Assembly: GCA_934141575.1 (NCBI GenBank)
Contig: CAKPCJ010000044.1
Coordinates: forward strand, 1 to 5,617
From: an uncultured Bacilli bacterium
Lineage (GTDB): Bacteria > Bacillota_I > Bacilli_A > RF39 > UBA660
Length of the DNA stretch: 5,617 bases
Reading direction: 5' to 3'
Shown: piece by piece, positions 1 to 5,574 of the stretch
How positions within the stretch are numbered: position 1 is the stretch's first letter
Layout of the letters: each line of letters opens with the position of its first letter
Program-made: the position numbers and the translations under genes
Notes under the pieces: model-generated
Databases searched by the model: none
Seen by the model: only the letters and a program-made list of their open reading frames with translations
What the model was told of the DNA's origin: nothing

Positions 1-696
1 GATGGTAAATCAAAAGAAGCACCAGCAGTTACACCTAAGGCATACAAAATAGGGGATAGTGTAACATTAAAAGATGGAACAACATGGCATGTAATAGAAG
101 CAAGTGATAGTAATACAGAAACAGTAACATTATTTGCAGATAAAAACATAAAGAATGATGCATCAGGCTGGACTACTATAGAAGATGAATATAAAATAGT
201 ATTTGATGAAGCAAATGCAAGAACAAAAGAGAAAAATTCATATTGTACTACTCCAGTATATGGATGTAATATATATGCAGCAAATGGAAGTACAGTAACA
301 GAAGATTCAACAATAAAGAAGTTTATAGATAGTAGTGTTACTACATATATAAATAACAGTTTAACTAGTGTTGGTGGAACAACAATAAAAAGTATAAGGT
401 TAATAACTGCAGATGAAATATGTAATATAATAAATAATGCAGATAGTAGTAATAATTGTACAATTGATAATGCAAACTATGGTTCTAATGGCAATAAGAT
501 GTTAATTGGAGTATTCACGAATGTACCAACGTGGTTGCATTCAACACATTATTGGACAATAACACCATATGCTTCCGACTTTCATAGTGTGTTTGGTGTG
601 TCTGCTGCAAGCTTCTTTATCAGCTGCAGTGCGAGCTTTGGTGACACTTATGGGACACGTCCAGTTATAGTAACTCTTAAATCTAATATTAATTAA
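1..696 (+). CDS. Surface/pilin-like protein with C-terminal DUF6273/lectin-like domain (5' end missing)
   Basis: Reading frame 1 is open from the window edge to TAA at 694-696 (231 codons visible). The start lies upstream; the internal ATG at 499 is only Met167 of this frame and has no ribosome site. Visible residues 15-34 (Y-K-I-G-D ... W-H-V-I-E) begin a segment typical of low-GC Gram-positive extracellular repeats. Residues 104-140 (IKKFIDSSV...RLITADEI) and the end (YW at 184-185, YGTRPVI at 217-223) match the general pattern of DUF6273-like domains, which end in G-x-R-P-V/A and are probably C-type-lectin-like. By family habit such domains sit on prepilin-type or lipoprotein anchors, and a prepilin gene begins at the other end of the window, but the anchor of this protein is not visible. 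Likely role: extracellular recognition or adhesion (inference). Codon composition changes sharply after about codon 170 (see the variable-region entry). A terminator follows directly, so it ends its transcript. Confidence 0.8.
   Translation, partial: DGKSKEAPAVTPKAYKIGDSVTLKDGTTWHVIEASDSNTETVTLFADKNIKNDASGWTTIEDEYKIVFDEANARTKEKNSYCTTPVYGCNIYAANGSTVTEDSTIKKFIDSSVTTYINNSLTSVGGTTIKSIRLITADEICNIINNADSSNNCTIDNANYGSNGNKMLIGVFTNVPTWLHSTHYWTITPYASDFHSVFGVSAASFFISCSASFGDTYGTRPVIVTLKSNIN
511..663 (+). other. Adenine-depleted segment, candidate DGR variable region
   Basis: This stretch encodes about residues 171-221 of the surface protein. By my count bases 571-640 hold 9 A in 70, against 28 in 60 at 421-480. 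GC is 53/120 at 541-660 against 43/180 at 301-480. In residues 191-215, 21 of 25 codons end in a pyrimidine and 9 are NNC (TCC, GAC, AGC, TTC, ATC, AGC, TGC, AGC, GAC), against 6 NNC codons in the preceding 166. Known DGRs copy a template in which adenines are randomised, often at AAC/AAT codons, into the 3' end of a lectin-fold gene; NNY-rich, A-poor codons before a conserved G-x-R-P motif fit this. No template repeat or reverse transcriptase is in the window. The boundaries are approximate. A horizontally acquired domain cassette is the main alternative. Confidence 0.4.
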
Positions 697-724
697 AGCA
701 ATATTTTTATAATATTGTTTTTTT
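695..724 (+). terminator. Intrinsic terminator of surface-protein gene
   Basis: CAATATT (699-705) pairs with AATATTG (711-717) around a 5-base loop, and the flanking A's and G can extend the stem into the T-run. Seven T's follow (718-724). It overlaps the stop codon region and separates the gene from recD2. If the upstream gene is a DGR target, this hairpin lies where some DGRs carry a homing-stimulating hairpin, but that is speculation. Confidence 0.8.
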
Positions 725-737
725 ATTATAAAATCAT

Positions 738-766
738 TTAATACAAATGTTTGTTTGTGTTATAAT
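738..766 (+). promoter_or_regulatory. Promoter of recD2 (extended -10)
   Basis: A perfect TATAAT at 761-766 is preceded by TG one base upstream (758-759), an extended -10. Exactly 17 bases further upstream is TTAATA (738-743), matching TTGACA at 4 of 6 positions. The predicted start of transcription, about base 773, leaves only about 10 bases of leader before the ATG at 784, just enough for the GGTGAT ribosome site at 775-780. Confidence 0.75.
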
Positions 767-783
767 CATATTATGGTGATAAT

Positions 784-2979
784 ATGGAATTATATATAAA
801 GGGTAATTTTAAAAACAAAATATTTTCTTCTGATAGTGGTTTTATAATTGGCACTTTTAAAGTAATTGAAACAAATGATCCTAATATGAATTCATATTTA
901 AATCGTTCTATAACTTTTACAGGAAATTTTATTGAATTAAATGAGAGGGATACTTATATATTTTATGGCGAATTAGTAGAACATCCTAAATATGGCTATC
1001 AATATAATGTTTCTAAATATGAGAGAATTGAACCAGATTCTAAAATTAAAATAATAGAATTTTTATCGTCAAAATTATTTCCAAAGGTTACAGTTAAATG
1101 CGCTACACAAATTGTAGATATGTTTGGTAATGATACTCTAAAAGTTATAAAAAATAATTATCAATCTTTGCTTTTGGTTCCTAAAATGACAGAAAAAAAA
1201 GCTAAAAATATTTATGACATATTAGTTCAATATAATGAAAGTGAAGAAATTATATTAAAATTGGCATCACTTGGCTTTGAATTTAATTTATGTCTTTATT
1301 TTTACAATAAGTATAAGAATAAAGTTATAGATATTGTAGATAATAATATTTATGATTTGATAGAAGAAAATGTAGTAAGTTTTAAAAGAGTTGATGATAT
1401 AAGAAACAGTTTAAATATAGCTGATGATGATGAAAGAAGAATATTAGCATGTATATTATATAGTATGGATTTGCTTTGTTTTAATACTAGTAATACATAT
1501 AATTTATTTGAATCTATTAAATTAGAAGTTTCTAAAAATCTTGGTATCAATATGACTGAGGAAATTTTAAATCAATATTTTAATATTTTGCTATCTAAAA
1601 AACAAATTGTAGTTGATGAGGATAAATATTATTTGCCTAAATATTATAATGCAGAAGTTTTTATAAGTGATACAATTAAGTATTTAGCTTCAAAAAAATC
1701 TAAAAAAGGTTCGTTTGATAAAAAAATTAAAATTTTGGAAGAAAAAAATATGATTACATATAATGACAATCAGAAATGCGCTATTAAAAAAGCAATAACT
1801 GATAATCTCCTTGTAATAACAGGTGGACCTGGTACTGGTAAAACAACTTTGATTAAAGCAATAATAGATATCTATGCTGATATAAATTCATATTCTTATG
1901 AAGATTTAAAGAATAATCTAGCTCTTTTGGCTCCTACTGGAAGGGCAGCAAAAAGAATGAGCGAAAATACATCTTTACCTGCTTACACGATACATAGGTT
2001 TTTGAAATGGAATAAAGAATTAAATACATTTCAAATAAATGAGCATAATAAAAGTAGTGTTAAATTTGTAATAATTGATGAAGTTAGTATGATTGATACA
2101 TTGCTTTTAGAATCTTTATTAAGAGGATTAAATAGGGATATAAAATTAGTTATTGTTGGAGATTATAATCAGCTTCCTAGTGTTGGACCTGGTCAAGTTT
2201 TAAAAGATATAATAGATTCTAAGGTTACTGATATAGTATATTTGGATTTATTATATAGACAAAATAGTGAGTCTTATATTCCGGTATTAGCAGATCTTAT
2301 TAAAAATAATGCAGAAGTAGATTTAACAAAAAAAAGTTCAGATTTTTGTTTTTATGATGTTCCTAGTTATGGAATAAAAGATATGCTTGTAAAAATTTGT
2401 AATAAAGCAATAGAAAAAGGTTATACAGATAAGGATATTCAGGTTTTAGCACCAATATATAAAGGACCAAATGGTATTGACAATATCAACAATAGTCTTC
2501 AAGGAATAATGAATCCTAAAACTGAGTATAATGATGAAATTATTGTAAATGATGTGATATATAGAGTTAATGATAAGGTTTTACAACTTACTAATAGGCC
2601 TGATGATAACGTTTATAATGGCGATATTGGAGTAATTGTTGAGGTTATTCCTAAGAATATGTCCGCTAGTAAATCTAATGAGATAACAATTGATTTTGAT
2701 GGCAATATAGTTAGTTATACTCAAAAAGATTTTTCTAATATAAGACATGCATACGCTATTAGTATTCATAAATCTCAAGGAAGTGAGTTTAATATAATAA
2801 TAATGCCAATTTGTTCTAGTTATTCTAGAATGTTATATAAAAAACTTATATATACTGGAATTACACGTGCAAAAAACAGTTTGATTTTATTAGGTGATAA
2901 GGATGTATTTTTGTCATCAATTAGTCGTGATGAAGATTACACTAGAAAAACATCTTTATGTGAAATGTTAAAATCATAG
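784..2979 (+). CDS. recD2: RecD2-family ATP-dependent DNA helicase (SF1B)
   Basis: A complete 731-residue protein, within the usual RecD2 range (about 700-800). N-terminal OB-like region about 1-80, helical helix-hairpin-helix-type region about 85-200, then the SF1 motor: Walker A GGPGTGKTT (347-355), motif Ia APTGRAAKRM (383-392), Walker B IIDEVSM (430-436), motif III VGDYNQLPSVGPG (458-470), motif IV YRQ (491-493), motif V SIHKSQGSEF (660-669) and motif VI YTGITRAK (690-697). All catalytic residues expected for ATP-driven 5'-3' unwinding are present, including the Walker A Lys and the motif VI Arg. RecD2 proteins act without RecBC, in DNA repair and replication-fork maintenance in the cytoplasm. 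The start at ATG 784 is supported by GGTGAT at 775-780 and a promoter just upstream. No classical terminator follows it. It differs from RecD of RecBCD by its long N-terminal extension. Confidence 0.95.
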   Translation: MELYIKGNFKNKIFSSDSGFIIGTFKVIETNDPNMNSYLNRSITFTGNFIELNERDTYIFYGELVEHPKYGYQYNVSKYERIEPDSKIKIIEFLSSKLFPKVTVKCATQIVDMFGNDTLKVIKNNYQSLLLVPKMTEKKAKNIYDILVQYNESEEIILKLASLGFEFNLCLYFYNKYKNKVIDIVDNNIYDLIEENVVSFKRVDDIRNSLNIADDDERRILACILYSMDLLCFNTSNTYNLFESIKLEVSKNLGINMTEEILNQYFNILLSKKQIVVDEDKYYLPKYYNAEVFISDTIKYLASKKSKKGSFDKKIKILEEKNMITYNDNQKCAIKKAITDNLLVITGGPGTGKTTLIKAIIDIYADINSYSYEDLKNNLALLAPTGRAAKRMSENTSLPAYTIHRFLKWNKELNTFQINEHNKSSVKFVIIDEVSMIDTLLLESLLRGLNRDIKLVIVGDYNQLPSVGPGQVLKDIIDSKVTDIVYLDLLYRQNSESYIPVLADLIKNNAEVDLTKKSSDFCFYDVPSYGIKDMLVKICNKAIEKGYTDKDIQVLAPIYKGPNGIDNINNSLQGIMNPKTEYNDEIIVNDVIYRVNDKVLQLTNRPDDNVYNGDIGVIVEVIPKNMSASKSNEITIDFDGNIVSYTQKDFSNIRHAYAISIHKSQGSEFNIIIMPICSSYSRMLYKKLIYTGITRAKNSLILLGDKDVFLSSISRDEDYTRKTSLCEMLKS

Positions 2980-2987
2980 AATAAATA

Positions 2988-3026
2988 AATTAATATTGCT
3001 CATAATATAATTGGTACAGAGGTACC
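2988..3026 (+). other. Two adjacent hairpins downstream of recD2
   Basis: An AT-only imperfect stem (AATTA-bulged A-TATT at 2988-2997 with AATATAATT at 3004-3012, 6-base loop) is directly followed by GGTAC-AGAG-GTACC (3013-3026), a perfect 5-bp stem with a 4-base loop. A T6 run at 3034-3039 begins 7 bases after the second stem, too far for a standard intrinsic terminator. The pair may be a weak recD2 terminator, a processed 3' end, or leader structure of the next small gene. Pairing is read by eye; stability was not calculated. Confidence 0.35.
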
Positions 3027-3038
3027 TATCATATTTTT

Positions 3039-3078
3039 TAGCTAGTGAGGTGATTTAGTATGAAAAAAGAACTAGCTA
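3039..3078 (+). promoter_or_regulatory. Inverted repeat enclosing RBS and start codon of the 47-aa gene
   Basis: TAGCTAGT (3039-3046) and ACTAGCTA (3071-3078) are perfect 8-base complements. The 24-base loop between them contains the strong ribosome site GAGGTGA (3047-3053) and the ATG (3060-3062), with the 3' arm inside the coding region. Folded in mRNA this could limit or present the start site. Each arm also contains the palindrome TAGCTA, so the match may be partly chance. Confidence 0.35.
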
Positions 3079-3203
3079 TGATGGCACTTGGTGCAGGAGC
3101 GGTTTTAGCTTACCAAAAATACGGTAAAACAATAAAAAAAGAAACATGTAAAGCATATAATAAAATAATGAAAAAGGTAGACAAGTTAGAAGATATGATG
3201 TAG
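3060..3203 (+). CDS. Small 47-residue protein with hydrophobic N-terminus
   Basis: ATG at 3060 to TAG at 3201-3203 gives 47 residues starting MKKELAMMALGAGAVLAYQK. The start has a near-ideal ribosome site, GAGGTGA at 3047-3053 with a 6-base spacer, and the gene is closed by a convincing terminator; together these make it a real gene despite its length. Residues 6-18 (AMMALGAGAVLAY) form a short hydrophobic, alanine/glycine-rich segment. The rest is lysine-rich and probably helical (KKETCKAYNKIMKKVDKLEDMM), a layout reminiscent of small YtxH-like membrane-associated proteins. The hydrophobic part is short for a full membrane span (about 13 residues), so peripheral association or interaction with another membrane protein is equally possible. 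There is one cysteine (Cys30). I do not recognise a specific family and assign no function. It may be transcribed by read-through from recD2 or from a weak local promoter. Confidence 0.75.
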   Translation: MKKELAMMALGAGAVLAYQKYGKTIKKETCKAYNKIMKKVDKLEDMM

Positions 3204-3226
3204 TTAATATTGATAATATATTAACT
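3202..3226 (+). repeat. 9-base inverted repeat at the stop codon of the 47-aa gene
   Basis: AGTTAATAT (3202-3210) and ATATTAACT (3218-3226) are exact complements around a 7-base loop (TGATAAT). It overlaps the TAG stop and lies just ahead of the GC-containing terminator hairpin at 3230-3255, so the 3' end would fold as two tandem hairpins. It may protect the transcript end from exonucleases or assist release. The stem is almost purely A/T. Confidence 0.45.
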
Positions 3227-3229
3227 GTT

Positions 3230-3255
3230 AAAGCCCTATTTATAATAGGGTTTTT
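3230..3255 (+). terminator. Intrinsic terminator of the 47-aa gene
   Basis: CCCTATT (3234-3240) pairs with AATAGGG (3244-3250) around the loop TAT, extended by a G-T pair and three A-T pairs into a T5 run (3251-3255). It is the strongest terminator in the window by GC content of the stem, and it isolates the carD transcription unit from recD2 and the small gene. Confidence 0.9.
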
Positions 3256-3287
3256 GTATGGATTTAGATTATTTTTTCAAAATTGTT

Positions 3288-3317
3288 CTTACATAATTTT
3301 TTTTAAAATGATATAAT
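3288..3317 (+). promoter_or_regulatory. Promoter of the carD unit (extended -10)
   Basis: TATAAT at 3312-3317 is preceded by TG one base upstream (3309-3310), an extended -10 like that of recD2. A weak -35, CTTACA (3288-3293, 4 of 6 to consensus), sits 18 bases upstream. Predicted transcription starts near 3324, giving a leader of about 75 bases before the carD ATG. Confidence 0.65.
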
Positions 3318-3332
3318 ATATTATTATAACGT

Positions 3333-3378
3333 GTAGCTAGTAAAAAGGCGTAAGACCAGTTAATTAGCTATTTTTTTT
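3333..3378 (+). promoter_or_regulatory. Candidate transcription attenuator in the carD leader
   Basis: GTAGCTAGT (3333-3341) pairs with ATTAGCTAT (3363-3371) as a 9-bp stem with two G-U wobble pairs, followed at once by eight T's (3371-3378). This is the form of an intrinsic terminator, but it lies between the promoter and the carD start. The 21-base loop (3342-3362) is unusually large and starts with AAAAAGGCG and contains AAGACCAG. Termination here would give an RNA of about 55 bases. I do not recognise a known riboswitch class. The A5 in the loop could pair with the U-tract as an alternative pseudoknot. It ends before the ribosome site (AAGGTGG, 3384-3390), so control would act on elongation, not initiation of translation. 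Confidence 0.5.
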
Positions 3379-3398
3379 GATATAAGGTGGTAGTGATA

Positions 3399-3893
3399 AT
3401 GTATAAAGTTGGTGATTATTTAGTGTACAAGAAAGATGTATGTAAAGTTGTAAATATTATAGATAATATTCTAGATAATGTTAAGTACTATGTATTATCC
3501 CCAATTGATGATGAAAGTTTAAAAGTAGATGTGCCAGTTGATAATAGATGTGGTTTTATTAGAAATTTAATATCAAGGGAAGAGTTAGAAGATATTATAG
3601 ATGATATTCCAAATGTGAAAGTTATTGAAAATAGTGATAGATTAATTGAAGGAACGTATAAAGAACTTTTGAAAAACGGTACACATAGGAGTTTGATTTC
3701 TATAATAAAAACAACGTATTTGAGAAATCAAAACAGAAAAAATTCTAAAAAAAAATTAAGTGAAAAAGATGAATATTATTTTAATAAAGCAGAAAAATAT
3801 TTGTATACAGAATTTGGAATTGTTCTTGGCATGAACTATGAAGATACAAAAGAGTATGTTATATCAAGGGTTAGTAAATTAGGAAGTGTTTAG
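3399..3893 (+). CDS. CarD/CdnL-family transcriptional regulator
   Basis: 164 residues starting MYKVGDYLVYKKDVCKVV. The N-terminal residues 1-60 fit the CarD/CdnL RNA-polymerase-interacting domain: the KVGDYLVYKK opening, the YVLSPIDDESLKVDVPVDN strand region, and the following FIRNLISREE. Residues 75-160 are helical, with the family features EGTYKELLKNG, a basic IIKTTYLRNQNRKN stretch and LSEKDEYYFNKAEKYLYTEF, corresponding to the DNA-binding half. CarD proteins bind the RNA polymerase beta subunit and the upstream edge of the promoter bubble, changing open-complex stability. The conserved Trp that wedges into DNA in mycobacterial CarD appears absent; the protein has no Trp at all. ATG 3399 is preferred over an in-frame GTG at 3387 because AAGGTGG (3384-3390) is spaced 8 bases from the ATG and would overlap the GTG. 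The downstream gene starts 1 base after its stop, so the two form an operon. Confidence 0.88.
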   Translation: MYKVGDYLVYKKDVCKVVNIIDNILDNVKYYVLSPIDDESLKVDVPVDNRCGFIRNLISREELEDIIDDIPNVKVIENSDRLIEGTYKELLKNGTHRSLISIIKTTYLRNQNRKNSKKKLSEKDEYYFNKAEKYLYTEFGIVLGMNYEDTKEYVISRVSKLGSV

Positions 3894-3894
3894 T

Positions 3895-4119
3895 ATGAAA
3901 AATAAGTTTTTAGATGAAAAGGTTATTAGTGTTTTTGATGATGAAAAAACACTTGATATTTTTAGTAAAAATAATATTAATTTTATAAAAGATTTATGGA
4001 TATTAAAAAGAAAAAATTTGAAGGATATAGGTTTAAATGATACGCAGATTAATAGTATAATTATAAAACTTCAGTTGCATGGGCTTGATATAAATAAAAA
4101 GATATATAGTAAAATGTAA
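3895..4119 (+). CDS. Small protein resembling RNA polymerase alpha C-terminal domain
   Basis: 74 residues. The start ATG 3895 lies one base after the carD stop and is served by AGGAA at 3881-3885 inside the end of carD, so translation is probably coupled. An in-frame GTG at 3886 is too close to that site. Residues 18-68 (KTLDIFSKNNINFIKDLWILKRKNLKDIGL...IKLQLHGLDINK) follow the alpha-CTD pattern: a helix, 'ikdLw.L.rknL', the 'IGL..tqI' turn, then a helix ending in 'L..hGL.i'. In alpha subunits this helix-hairpin-helix fold contacts promoter DNA and regulators. Here it stands alone, without the assembly domain, so it is not an rpoA fragment in place. A role as an accessory DNA- or polymerase-binding factor acting with CarD is inference. 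Other helix-hairpin-helix or SAM-like folds are possible. A terminator overlaps the stop codon. Confidence 0.75.
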   Translation: MKNKFLDEKVISVFDDEKTLDIFSKNNINFIKDLWILKRKNLKDIGLNDTQINSIIIKLQLHGLDINKKIYSKM

Positions 4120-4147
4120 AGGCAATATAATTTAAATTGCTTTTTTT
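4118..4147 (+). terminator. Intrinsic terminator of the carD unit
   Basis: AAAGGCAAT (4118-4126) can pair with ATTGCTTTT (4136-4144), a core of GCAAT/ATTGC plus flanking A-T and G-T pairs, with a 9-base AT loop. The T7 run is 4141-4147. The hairpin begins inside the TAA stop of the alpha-CTD-like gene. Confidence 0.8.
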
Positions 4148-4184
4148 AATTTGTTATGTCAAAATTATTATAGAGGGTGATAAC

Positions 4185-5486
4185 GTGAGGCTAGAAAATT
4201 GGTATTTAACTGGTAATGGAGATATTGTTGTTAAGAATGATAAAAGAAGCGTAATATATAATGATGATTTTGCTAAAAAACATTTATATGATAAAACGTT
4301 AAGAAATCTTGATATCAAAGGGGTCAGATATTTTAGCAATAAAGATTTAATGATTATTGAAAGAAATAACATGCCAGTTATGTGTGTACATAAATATAAA
4401 AGATTTTTAAAAACTATCTATTTTTCAACTATTTCTAGTAGAATTAATAGATTTAATAGACAAAAACTAAATAGGAGGTTTAAACTATTTAAAACTGGGG
4501 TTGCTGTTGGTGTAACTGTTGGTGCAATAGGAATAGGTGTGTTAATATCCAATAGTATAAATATAGAAAAAGCAGTTCAGTATAGAGAACCTGATAGTAT
4601 TTCAGAAATTGATAATTATGAGGAAGATTTGCAGGAAAGTGAAATAATAGAATCTTATATTTCAGAAGCAAATATTGAAAATAATTTTGATCAAGAAGAA
4701 ATAATAGTGCAACAAAATATTGAATGCATGGCTGAACAACCAATTCAAGAAAGTCAGAAAATGGGAAAAATTTCTGACATTAAGGATAATAAAAATTATG
4801 ATGAAATAATAAAATTTGCTGCTAATTTTTATGGTATAGATGCTGAGGCAGCAAAGAATGTAGTAAATAATAATATAGAATATATTTTATCATCTACAAA
4901 TCAGGTTGACTATTATATTCCAGCTGGTATGGAACTTGATAGATATAAGGATCTTAGTGATAAGGGGATTATAAATCCTGATATTACTGTTGTAGGAATA
5001 TTTGTTTCATTAAAAAATTATGCTTATGATAATGGATTATTATGTGGTAATCCAATTACATCTTTAAAAACTCCAAATGAAAAGAAACAAGATTTAATTG
5101 ATATTGCAAGGTACATTTATGGTGTTAACGATGAGAGAATGCTAGCAAATATTATTGCTATTCATGAACTTGAATCTGATTGTGGTACTTCTTCTTTGTG
5201 TGTTGATAAAAATAATTTAGGAGGTAATAGAAATCCAGATTTATCATTTACTTCGTTTAGAACTTCTGAAATAGGGGCAGATGCGATGATAAGACATTAT
5301 TTAATTAATTACGATAAAATGTATTATAATAATGATTATGATTTTTCCCTTCCGACTGAATATGGAATAGCGCTTTCTTATTGTGAAACACCTAATGAGT
5401 GGTATCGTGTTGTATATAGTGAAACAAATAATATATTAGATACTAATAGGCTAGATAATTATATTTCTAATGGAAAAATTTTGTAA
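4185..5486 (+). CDS. Membrane-anchored glucosaminidase-type peptidoglycan hydrolase
   Basis: 433 residues from GTG 4185, chosen because GAGGGTGA (4173-4180) sits 4 bases upstream. An in-frame TTG at 4137 lies inside the preceding terminator and lacks an RBS. Residues 1-102 are a soluble, basic region ending in RRFKLFK. One membrane helix spans about 103-123 (TGVAVGVTVGAIGIGVLIS), so the N-terminus is cytoplasmic. A Glu-rich linker (about 135-195) leads to a globular region. Residues 300-433 carry the glucosaminidase/GH73 pattern: ANIIAIHELESDCGTSSL with probable catalytic Glu330, NLGG (344-347, compare NLFGI in relatives), and GADAMIRHYLINY (364-376). Such enzymes cut the N-acetylglucosaminyl bond in cell-wall glycan. 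The usual GW after the LES motif is replaced by DC, with a second Cys at 339 that could form a disulfide. The cytoplasmic N-terminal domain is unidentified. No clear own promoter was seen. Confidence 0.8.
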   Translation: MRLENWYLTGNGDIVVKNDKRSVIYNDDFAKKHLYDKTLRNLDIKGVRYFSNKDLMIIERNNMPVMCVHKYKRFLKTIYFSTISSRINRFNRQKLNRRFKLFKTGVAVGVTVGAIGIGVLISNSINIEKAVQYREPDSISEIDNYEEDLQESEIIESYISEANIENNFDQEEIIVQQNIECMAEQPIQESQKMGKISDIKDNKNYDEIIKFAANFYGIDAEAAKNVVNNNIEYILSSTNQVDYYIPAGMELDRYKDLSDKGIINPDITVVGIFVSLKNYAYDNGLLCGNPITSLKTPNEKKQDLIDIARYIYGVNDERMLANIIAIHELESDCGTSSLCVDKNNLGGNRNPDLSFTSFRTSEIGADAMIRHYLINYDKMYYNNDYDFSLPTEYGIALSYCETPNEWYRVVYSETNNILDTNRLDNYISNGKIL

Positions 5487-5506
5487 GGGTTTATTAACTC
5501 TTTTTT
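5485..5506 (+). terminator. Intrinsic terminator of the glucosaminidase gene
   Basis: GGGTT (5487-5491) pairs with AACTC (5496-5500), including one G-T pair, around the loop TATT. A5485-A5486 of the stop codon extend the stem into the T6 run at 5501-5506. The stem is short, so efficiency may be modest. Confidence 0.65.
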
Positions 5507-5520
5507 ATTTTAAAATTCTA

Positions 5521-5549
5521 TTGCAAACTAGTGTTTCAAACTGTATAAT
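5521..5549 (+). promoter_or_regulatory. Promoter of the downstream prepilin gene
   Basis: TTGCAA (5521-5526, 4 of 6 to TTGACA) and a perfect TATAAT (5544-5549) are separated by exactly 17 bases. Transcription would start near 5556, giving a leader of about 20 bases that carries the AGGAGGAG ribosome site at 5564-5571. Confidence 0.8.
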
Positions 5550-5574
5550 ATAGATTGTAAGATAGGAGGAGAAT

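Noticed and set aside
499..696. Independent 65-residue ORF starting at ATG 499
   Set aside because: It is in frame with, and continuous from, the open frame beginning at base 1, and no ribosome site precedes the ATG; it is the C-terminal part of the larger protein.
1350..1550. Antisense ORFs within recD2 and the glucosaminidase gene (also 2581-2778, 4154-4372, 4489-4743)
   Set aside because: They have low-complexity Leu/Ile/Ser-rich translations, no ribosome sites, and lie fully opposite well-supported genes; they are shadows of AT-rich coding sequence.
3006..3011. TATAAT as a promoter for the 47-aa gene
   Set aside because: No acceptable -35 at 16-18 bases and no TG extension; the bases also form one arm of an AT hairpin. 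In AT-rich DNA a lone TATAAT is weak evidence.
3345..3368. Leader sequence that reads K-G-V-R-P-V-N-stop in one frame, resembling the G-x-R-P-V end of the surface protein; considered as a DGR template remnant
   Set aside because: Only a short run (CCAGTTA) matches the 640-675 region at nucleotide level, no A-rich copy of the variable segment surrounds it, and the bases are better explained by the hairpin leader.
4137..4184. Upstream TTG start extending the glucosaminidase by 16 residues
   Set aside because: The extension lies in the T-run and loop of the preceding terminator and lacks a ribosome site, whereas GTG 4185 has a strong one.
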